DNA of 64,000 nucleotides from Athripsodes cinereus. Its lineage: Eukaryota; Arthropoda; Insecta; Trichoptera; Leptoceridae. Of the stretch, positions 55,856-64,000 are shown piece after piece. Position numbers and translations under genes: made by a program. A model generated the notes under the pieces. It was not told the DNA's origin. It saw only the letters and a program-made list of their open reading frames with translations, and searched no databases. The stretch spans positions 28,488,948 through 28,552,947 of the forward strand of contig OX388314.1 in NCBI GenBank assembly GCA_947579605.1. Direction: 5' to 3'. Position 1 is the first letter of the stretch; each line of letters opens with the position of its first letter.

Positions 55856-56073
55856 CATATATTTTGTACAATAAAGTTTATTATTCTTATTAAATAATAA
55901 ATCATTTTCACTTTCAAATATAAATATTGTATGAAATTTAGCGTTTCCTTTTCTTGAAAACTTATAAGCGATGGTAAATGACGTAAATTGAGATTGATCA
56001 ATCGCTTTATCAATTTGTTGTTTTTTTTATGATAGGCATATATTATTTTATAAGTCTTATATATTTGAATAAA
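55856..56073. other. AT-rich spacer
   Basis: Nothing recognised. Confidence 0.4.
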
Positions 56074-56245
56074 TTCGTCGGTAGCCTGGAGGAAGAGTCT
56101 CGGCATCATAAATAGGGGGTCTGTGGTTCGATCCCAAGTGCCGGCAAACTCCCCTTTCACGACACAAGCTTTTAGCTTACTGTGAAAGGTGTAAAAAGTT
56201 GTATTTTGGTTTATAACAAAACCCAGATATATCTTTAAAAAAAAA
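56074..56245 (+). mobile_element. SINE-2, best copy
   Basis: Starts TTCGTCGGTAGCCTGGAGG, has B box GGTTCGATCCC, then GCCGGCAAACTCCCC, CACAAGCTTTTAGC and AAAACCCAGATATATC, and ends in nine A. Confidence 0.9.
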
Positions 56246-57957
56246 TTGCTTTTGAAAAATATTAATATCTGCATCCTTAATCTGTGCTTTGTAGTATATT
56301 GTCTTTGTCTAGGAAATATATTATTACCATATTTGATATTAACAAAACACTGATCGCTTTTCAATATATATTATAACATTTCCTTAGTTCTCTTGAAAAT
56401 GTCAAGCTAACTTAACGAAAGCGCTCGAGTAGTAATATCAATAGTGAAAAGTAAGCAATGTTTTTTTAATATCAAATATGTTAAAAATGTATTTTCACAA
56501 TGCGAACACACAAACCTTAAAAAAATAATTGCCGTAGCAGTTATTATAAGATCCAAAAGTATAAGGTTATGTATCACACTAAGGATTGAAGCTTCTGTGA
56601 TACGTACCTCTCGACTTGACAGATATACTCGTCTTTGATTTTCTACTGGTATTTGTAGAACCGCGACACATTGTACCGATTTGTATGTATCTGGTTATGT
56701 AAATAAAATATTGTAAATTTATCGCCACAAAGTTAAAGAATAATGTTATTTCTAGTAAGTTGAAGCTGTTTACTTTATTTCAAGCCCAAACGGAATTCAG
56801 AAAAATATCCTTACATTTTTAAGAATAAATGGTTTTCAAGATAGGTAAAGATAGGATAACATGTAGATATACAAAAAAAAAATTAAAAATAATTAAAATT
56901 CATGTCCAAGTTCGTAATTTAAAATTTATTTTCGTGAAAAAAGTTATGAAATAATATTTCTAGCAAGATGAAGCTAGAATTTTCCCGACCCCACGCGACC
57001 CAGTTTCCCCATGACCTGATTTTCTATAGGACTAGTAGAGTGGTATAGTAGCAAGGCGGGTGTGACCCTATTATTACACAGAATCTACAATTTCGTTTAT
57101 TTGAGACTTCCCCTATACTACATACATTAACTTCCTTGCATCAATTTAGTTATACCAGAATTTGTACACTGGTATTATGCAATACATTTAATATACCCAG
57201 TGCTTTAAGGACCTTATAAACATCCCTAACTCAGCAAACTAATCCCCGTATTAAATGTTTGAATCTATTCACATTTGTATATTTGTTTGTCTAGTGAATA
57301 TAACTGGTATACTAATGTAAACATATTAAACAGATTAGTAAATAGGAAAACCGTCGTGCTTCTGGAGAGTAAAGCTGTATATTACCTACAAATAATATAA
57401 ATTATATACATTTGAGAATTCTACCTTAAGTGACGTCACCATGTCTTTTATATAACTAAGCAAACTTTCTCCTGCATTGATGGAGACCCACCCGGATATC
57501 GCAAAAGTTTGGGGACTTCAATTTATCTGAAATTCTACACTCAACAAATTTTGTCCACATCGAAAGTGCCATAGAGGCCAACCTGAAGGGCTGGCCAGCC
57601 AAAATACTCCCGTGTGTGGAATCTCTTGATTAACGAATAACTAAGCATACTAGGTTTAGTTTAAATAAGATTTTTTTTCAGCTAATAAGTACTTGAACGC
57701 TTCAAGAAACAAACAGTACTGCATAGAGAGGAAGACAAATTCCCATTTCTTCCCTTCCCTTTTGCACCAACATTTTTGGTGTGTGGCCGCTTAATCTTGA
57801 GTGCTTCCTCGCGGTAGCATAACTCGCTTCAGTGTGACATTAAATCCTGTTTACGCATGAGTGTGTCGTTATGGAGATATATATCTCCAGGTACGGCAGA
57901 AGGTATGTGGCGGGCGCTGCCCTTTTAAAAAAAACTTAAAAGCTTATCTATGCGCCA
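56246..57957. other. No gene recognised
   Basis: Mostly AT-rich. GC-richer patches at 56985-57070 and 57530-57620 carry no protein-like frame that I can name. Confidence 0.4.
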
Positions 57958-58100
57958 TCACAGAATCTTACTCAAATGGAGTAGCCAGTAAATGCATAAT
58001 GTAATAAACATACAAATCATCCTTAACATATTGAGTTGAGAGATGAAGTTTGCCACCTGAATATCATTTATATTCATCGACAAAAGGAGGATAACATTAT
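57958..58100 (-). mobile_element. Family C, diverged copy
   Basis: GCCATCACAGAATCTTACTC, AATGGAGTAGCCAG, GTAATAAACATACAAATCATCC and AGTTTGCCACCTGAAT keep the family order. Confidence 0.5.
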
Positions 58101-58827
58101 GATAATGTATGTAAAAAAAATGCACGATGATTTGATTTCATTGAATCATTTTGGCCAGAAAGTTGCTTGATATATCCGCACTGTCGTTTTTAAATTTAAA
58201 GTTTACCAATTCTGTAAGCGAACCTCGGTATAAAGTTAGCAATATATTTAATTCTATTACAGGACAAAGAAGCTTGCTGGATTATACTTACAAATCACTT
58301 GCTTCTATTACAGTAGTCTTTGGTAGAAGAAGAATAAATTTTGATTATTCAAATGGGGGGTAAGAGATAGAAAGGGGTTTTTATTATAAGCATAACAATA
58401 ATAACAAAGGATTCGACGCCTTTTCTCTTTTGGCAATAAGGCTTTTGTAAGACAGTGTCATTCTTTTAGATTAGTGTAGAAAGTTTCATCCAAAAATTAA
58501 GATAAACTACTTTTCAACTTTATCAGTTAAACTTTTACAGTCTAACTTTTCGGGTGTAGCAATCCGTAAATGGGGAAATTTGAGTTAGTACCTAATGAAG
58601 GGTACTGGTCGTAGCACCGACATCGTAAATTATTGATGCCATATTGTTCATTTTTTAGCATAGAAAAAAAAACGTTTTAATTTTATTTACAAATATTTTA
58701 TAATTGATGCGTGGAAGAGGATCTATTATTATCCTTTCGGAAATATAGTTAAAAATAGGTAAATAAGGTTCTTACAATCAAATGAATAGTTTACGGAATA
58801 GAGCAGAACGTTTTATTTAAAATTATC
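58101..58827. other. No gene recognised
   Basis: An open frame at 58151-58363 (ALSFLNLKFTNSVSEPRYK) matches no family I know. Confidence 0.35.
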
Positions 58828-58938
58828 ATCAACCTCAACGCTCCTCTCGGGAGTACAGGGCAGCAATCAGCCTCCATTCAGAGCGTCTCTGTGCCAATCG
58901 CGTCACCCCTTCCCACGACATTCCCTGCGCTCTGATTT
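58828..58938 (-). pseudogene. RTE-A LINE, 3' end fragment
   Basis: ATCATCAACCTCAACGCTCC, GGGAGTACAGGGCAGC and CGACATTCCCTGCGCTCTG: the complement of the RTE-A end, with a small deletion. Confidence 0.7.
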
Positions 58939-59369
58939 AAAAAGAATATTATGTTATACACTCTTTTTGATAAAGTTTTAGACGTGAGCCTAAAATAATG
59001 TTTTTACAAACAATCCATTCGCTGGTGTTTTCACTATCTATGAAACTTTACGATACAACTGATTATAGAAAGAGAGACGAATATGTAAACAAAATGAAAC
59101 AATGGTTATTTGTAATAACAATCCTATTGAATTACTGTTGTATGCATTTACATACTGCAGATTACAGTTGAATCAATACGTTAATACCCTCTCATACTTT
59201 GAGTAGCTAATCTAAACATCAGCATACTCGTACATATGCCAGTAATTAATTATTGAACGTAGGTGATCCATCAGCAATACAGTAGAGGACTTTGTGAATA
59301 TTTCTATACTGAATCTTTAATTATAACCTTCATTGTTCGTAGGATTAACACCGTAATTAAAATATTCAT
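58939..59369. other. AT-rich, no gene recognised
   Basis: Nothing supported. Confidence 0.4.
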
Positions 59370-59966
59370 AACATTACAATGTTAATAACAGATAGACAAA
59401 TAAATCATAATATAATAACAGATAGACAAATACATCATAATAGACCCGATTTAGTATTACATGAAAAACGTAATAAAATAACGTACCTAATAGACATCGC
59501 TGTCCCAAATACACATAATATACAAACAACCGTCGCAGAAAAAATACGTAAATATACATAACTAGCAGGAGAAATAAAAAATATTTGGCATTTTAGATCC
59601 GTTTATATAATACCTTTAGTCATGTCAGCTACAGGGGTAACTCCGAAATCTTTAATAAATAATTTACAAAAATTAGATTTACCGGTTAATTTGTATATTA
59701 AAATTCAAAAATCTATTATAATAAACACTTGTAATACTGTAAAAAAGTTTTTGAACACAGATATTTCAGGCACAATGCTGGTATTTTGATCCCGCGTTTT
59801 GAGCCTAATCCTTTGATATTGTATATTATCTGGATAGGTGAATTTTTCCCGGCATTAGACTGTTAAGTTTTTGTGTGACCATGACTGATCATATGGAGAC
59901 TTATCTGGTTGTATAATGCTGAGAAGTGTGGATGGCAATTCTGCCGTCGCGTAAAAAAAAAAAATA
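59370..59966 (+). pseudogene. R2/R4-type LINE fragment: restriction-like endonuclease region and 3' end
   Basis: The frame 59379-59561 reads ITDRQIHHNRPDLVLHEKRN, then ITYLIDIAVPNTHNIQTTVA and EKIRKYT. After a stop it continues LAGEIKNIWHFRSVYIIPLV, TGVTPKSLINNLQKLDLP and INTCNTVKKFLN. RPD...D around LIDIAVP is the PD-(D/E)xK-like core of restriction-like endonucleases in early-branching LINEs. A 30-bp in-frame tandem duplication at 59383-59440 doubles the ITDRQI segment. Roughly 190 bp of 3' UTR end in an A run at 59953-59966. It is 5'-truncated and inactive. Confidence 0.7.
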
Positions 59967-60294
59967 TGTTCATTATACTAGTAGGTATTAACCTGAATGA
60001 GTTATTAGTATTAACCGCAATTGTTATAATACTTTGTAATGATTGATTTAACTACAAATGAACAACAAAGAGTTAATTGTTTGAATATTGAAGTTTGTTG
60101 AAACAATCACAAAATTTTCGACAAGTGAAAAAAAAGTAGGTATATTCTATAATAATTAGTCAGTTTGAGTAGGTATATCATAACAAAAAAGTAATTTTGT
60201 ATATCTTTAGTAAAAACGGTTCCAAAAACAAAATTAAATAAGGTAAGACACGTTTTGAAAAATGAACCTAGTTAATTGTTCAACATATTTAAAA
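59967..60294. other. AT-rich, no gene recognised
   Basis: Nothing supported. Confidence 0.4.
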
Positions 60295-60467
60295 AAAAAG
60301 ATAGGTATACCTGGGTTTTGTTATAAACCCGAATACAACCTTATACACCTTTCAAAGTAAGCTACTAAAAGCTTGTGTCGTGAATGGGGAGTTTGCCGGC
60401 ACCTGTTACAGAACCACGGACCCCTTGTTCACGATGCCGAGACTCTACATCCAGGCCACCGACGAAA
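60295..60467 (-). mobile_element. SINE-2, near full length
   Basis: The minus strand starts TTTCGTCGGTGGCCTGG. The B box is degraded (GTGGTTCTGTAAC), the GCCGGC and CACAAGCTTTTAG blocks are retained, and the 3' end is AAAACCCAGGTATACC followed by A. Confidence 0.82.
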
Positions 60468-62715
60468 TCTATATAAATATGTATCAACAATATTGAGAAT
60501 ATCAAAATGATATTCGATAAAAATAAATTTAGTTCATAATTATAGTTGCAATCAAAAGATAACATTTTTATCATTAAAGAGAGAGAAGATCTTAAATGGA
60601 TAAATTGATATTCTGGATAAACGTAAGAGACTTTACAAACTAAATTACCTAATTAATTAAATTTTGAAGTATCATTTTAAAGAACAATGAACGAAAACAA
60701 TATATAATTTATGTTATTTTGAATAATACCAACCTATTAACAAACAATAGTCCATATTTATTTTTAGGTATATTAATTGTACAAGTTGGTTATATTAGGT
60801 ATACACAGAAGAGATTATTGTGTAAAACATGAGCTTCAAAGTACAATTGACAGCATTGTTCATTTATCTCGGATTCAATTAAATAAAGCTACAAACAATA
60901 TTTTATAATTATAGGTACATTTCAAGTTCCGTATTGTCAATTACAAAGTACATTATATTATGGCTAAATACTATCGATGGAATGAGTAAACATCATATTA
61001 TTTTGTTTAATTGTATGACTTTTATCTCTTAAAAGAGGTCTGAAACTTGATGTTAGAGTCTCGGACTTTCATTCGAGAAATTACGGTTAAACAACATCCT
61101 GTTGCCAAACTAGACCCCCTTTGTGGGTTTTTTTGACGTTAAAGCTTATTATAAATGATCTAAAAAGAACCTCCGTAGTAAGTAAATCATAATATCCATT
61201 ATTTCATTTGTTTTGTGCGTTTTTTATATTAATGTATCAATAAAGAAACTACTAAATTTAAAGTTTAAATTAAGTTTGTATGAGCTTTCGTTTAAAATCT
61301 ATTTAGTCAAAGATGTTGCTTTTAGATGAGGAAATTTTATGAGACAGTTTTATGATGTCAAAAAACGATATTTTCGTACAAACAAAATACCTACCTTATT
61401 CAAAAATTTAAATTAATCATACTTATTATGTAAACAAATCACAAAGTCTGATTGTTTTGAAGAGGTAAATACAAAAGTATTGATTTGATCGAAGTTACAT
61501 AAAAAAATCTTTCAGTATTTTCAATTAGTAAACATTTTACTTAAATACTTACACTGTATTAAATCAACATTCAGGTAGATAGATACTTTACTTGTAAATT
61601 TCAAAAACATAATTTTCAGGGGTTAGAGCCAACATTTCAGGTATGAAATGTGAAAGTTCAAACCGTCAAAACAACAACACTGAAAGTTGAAATAATATTT
61701 ATTTCATACACCGAACTTTCCTGAAAAACATTAAGTATAATAATTATTCATATGTGAGCTAAATATTCCAAAATGAACTTTATTTACACACTTAATTCAA
61801 AACACTTTGAAAAGTTGTCAGTGTAGTTGTCAGAAAGATTTATTATCGTAGCTTTTATATGTATTTTGTGTCTTTCACTTTTTTGAAGATTTTTTTAAGT
61901 ATCATGTAAAAGGCAGGTGTTAGTAAAACATCACCTAAGACATTCAACAAATTTAATTCTATTTAAAAGATTATGTATGCCAGAAATTCTAAACGCCAGT
62001 TTTTTTAATTGCACAGAGAGAACGATGCGTTTTTTTTATTATAATACAAACGGCTTGTTCATTGATTATCTCAAATGTCAGTAAAGTCTTAGTAGTGTAG
62101 CGGTTGTAGAAATGTTAATTAATAAAGTTGTTTTAATATTATCTTTAAGCTTTACGATTTAGAAATCATTAAAAAAACTGATTCTGTGAACATTACTTTT
62201 TTCAACATTTATTTATTTTTCGAGAAACTTTTTAATGAGCTTACTTACATATTAAAAAGAATAAATTAATTCCATAACAAACACAAGAAGGGCAAAAAAC
62301 CAGGTTCAAAAATAGAAAACTCGATTTATAAAAGCTAAGATGTTTATTTTTAAAACCTTTGTTTATCGCAAATAGTTTTTAATCTGGCTATTTAAAGGCA
62401 TTATTCAAAATATCTGTATTTCATAACAAGCAAAACAAATTTCATTATTAGGATAGCGTGAGTATATTAGATAAAACATGGAAAATCGTTTCATAAGAAA
62501 CGGGATCTATTACTATAACGGTAGATCTATATAACGGAAAAAATTGAATGGAATATTTCAATATACCGATCCAAGAAAAAAAAAATATTCCAAATTCAGA
62601 TTATTTGAATTAATATTTGCTCTTCGTTTGATACACTCATTATTATTATTGGACAATATTAAAGTGTCGTTTACGTGCCGAAGCACCTCAAGGACACTGT
62701 ACAATTCATAAATTC
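60468..62715. other. AT-rich, no gene recognised
   Basis: More than 2 kb without a motif-bearing frame, tRNA or bounded repeat. Confidence 0.4.
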
Positions 62716-62935
62716 TAGGACATTACATCCACGTCATACTATAAATATAGATAAATACATAGATAAATGAGAAATCTTGGATACATAAAGGTATCCACGT
62801 CAGAAGTTCCATACTACATTGAGTTACAAATATTTTAGATACAATAATGTATCCACGTCAATATTATGTAAAACAGAATACAATATTTAAAGTCAAGAAT
62901 GTAAAACAGAATGCAATATTTAAAAGTAATTGGTA
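62716..62935. repeat. Small repeat cluster
   Basis: The motif ATCCACGTCA occurs at about 62728, 62791 and 62850 (spacing ~60). Next to it a 33-bp unit containing GTAAAACAGAAT-CAATATTT is tandemly duplicated at 62870-62930. Both lie at the 3' side of the adjacent LINE fragment. Confidence 0.7.
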
Positions 62936-63144
62936 AAATAAAAAGTTTTTAGGTCCCTTCTGAATGTCTTAAAATCTGCAGCTTGCCTGTGCTCAAGAGG
63001 TAATCCATTCCAGAGGTTGGGTCCCGCCACAGAAAAGGCTCTATCTCCGTAATTTGTTAAATTTTTCCTCTGCGGAGCTACCAACTCCAAGGACACACTC
63101 TGAGCAGATATCATTAGACGGAATAAATATTTTAAACTCAGCAA
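62920..63144 (-). pseudogene. CR1-type LINE, ORF2 C-terminal end
   Basis: The minus strand reads ISAQSVSLELVAPQRKNL, NYGDRAFSVAGPNLWNGLPL, then FKTFRRDLKTFYFTNYF and a stop. GDRAFSVAGP-LWN-LP is diagnostic of CR1/L2-type ORF2 termini. It resembles CR1-F at 34447 in protein but has a different 3' tail. It is 5'-truncated. Confidence 0.78.
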
Positions 63145-63802
63145 AATAGTTTAAAAACACGTAGGTACTTTTCCAATATTCAAGACTTTTATAATATTAT
63201 GAAATCGATTTGCTGGCTTAATCAATGGATTATATTAATAATATGCTGAAACTATTGTGTTAAATTTATTATGTCAACAATAATGATACTCAACAGCTAA
63301 ATCGACCTATGACTTCCTTCCTTTATATATGCAACCTCTACATCTCAATAGTCGGTCAATTATTCCTGAAATTATGCGATATTGACAATACTCTACCACT
63401 GTTATCATGATAATATTGTAATGTTAGTAATGGTAGATAGTTTGTTATTGATAATAATGGTCTAGCTACTTGCTTTGGTCGATCGATTCTAATGTAAATC
63501 GGTATCCATTGACGCTTGAAATTATATTGATGGTACATAGTAATACTGTGGTTGGAATACCGAGTTGCTATATGTTGAATAATTTGATTCCTTTGAGATG
63601 CGATGTCTAGTTGTCTAATGAGTTATAATAAATTCAAACCATTAAGACAGGATTCATTAACGTCACAAATGCAATAATATATTGGTCAAATGCAGTTTCG
63701 ATGTCATATTCTAGCAACGTAATTATATTACTCAATGGATTTGAATTGGAAAGAACTAGATTTTATACAAAAGAAAACTGCAGGTTACTTTTATTATTAT
63801 AT
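63145..63802. other. AT-rich, no gene recognised
   Basis: Nothing supported. Confidence 0.4.
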
Positions 63803-63965
63803 TGGTCCAAAAAAATTAAGATATTCAGGATGGTTAGCAAGCCTTGTCTCTGAATTTGAGATGTAAAAAGCCTTTATTTTTTCGAACAACTGCTATTTAA
63901 AGGACACTCGAAAAAAAACGGCATAGTGAGAAACCAATTCTTTGCTAAATGTTTCATGGTTTAAT
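63803..63965 (-). mobile_element. SINE-like family C copy, 5' part
   Basis: TTGGTCCAAAAAAATTAAG, GATATTCAGGATGGTTAGCA, TGAATTTGAGATGTAAAAAG, AAAGGACACTCGAAAA and CCAATTCTTTGC follow the family order. Confidence 0.65.
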
Positions 63966-64000
63966 AATACGAAATTCAAAAATTGAACCTTTTATTGAAA

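Noticed and set aside
58151..58363. 70-residue open frame as a gene
   Set aside because: No recognisable motif, AT-biased and without splice or start context. It remains unassigned.

Overview
The window looks like insect nuclear DNA. It is very AT-rich and gene-poor, packed with degraded transposable elements, and sprinkled with GTAGGTACCTA-type strings. A lepidopteran is my best guess and an aphid is possible; no sequence here proves the order. There is no bacterial or organellar gene organisation. In the annotation, labels such as RTE-A, SINE-1 or CR1-F are names for families recognised inside this window only; they are not database names.

Only one piece of host gene could be recognised. 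On the minus strand, 41494 to 41158 is a first coding exon with a signal peptide and the start of an NMDA-type glutamate receptor subunit 2 (Nmdar2-like) amino-terminal domain, ending in a consensus splice donor. If no later exon lies to its left, much of the left 41 kb may be intron 1 of that gene. No second exon was recognised, so this is inference.

The best mobile element is a CR1/Jockey-group non-LTR retrotransposon at about 50.9-55.86 kb. ORF1 is intact, and ORF2 (endonuclease plus reverse transcriptase) is broken only by two in-frame UGA codons. ORF2 has no AUG early enough to include its conserved endonuclease start. A heptamer A AAA AAC sits directly on the ORF1 stop, in the register for -1 frameshifting. 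A truncated minus-strand relative of its 3' UTR lies at 32.2 kb.

The rest is a mosaic. At least five RTE-like LINE families occur as 3' fragments (A, B, D, G, H). Other pieces are CR1-like LINE tails, a fragment resembling restriction-like-endonuclease (R2/R4-type) LINEs at 59.4 kb, two tRNA-derived SINE families, and a SINE-like family (C) that shares its 3' tail with RTE-D. DNA transposons include a piggyBac-like element with TTAA duplications and an internal inverted duplication (34916-37002), two candidate piggyBac MITEs, a hAT MITE with an 8-bp duplication, a PIF/Harbinger-like MITE with TAA duplications, a 30-bp-TIR element with nested insertions (9010-10306), and a Tc1/mariner transposase remnant. 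Penelope-like remnants include a fold-back unit with 113-bp arms at 34154-34909.

Several insertions keep target-site duplications, so their mechanism can be read. RTE-A at 6944-7276 has an 8-bp duplication, RTE-A at 12499-13068 has an 11-bp duplication and a 5' inversion of the twin-priming type, and family C at 9244-9350 has a 14-bp duplication inside RTE-D. All family assignments rest on reading motifs by eye without database searches.
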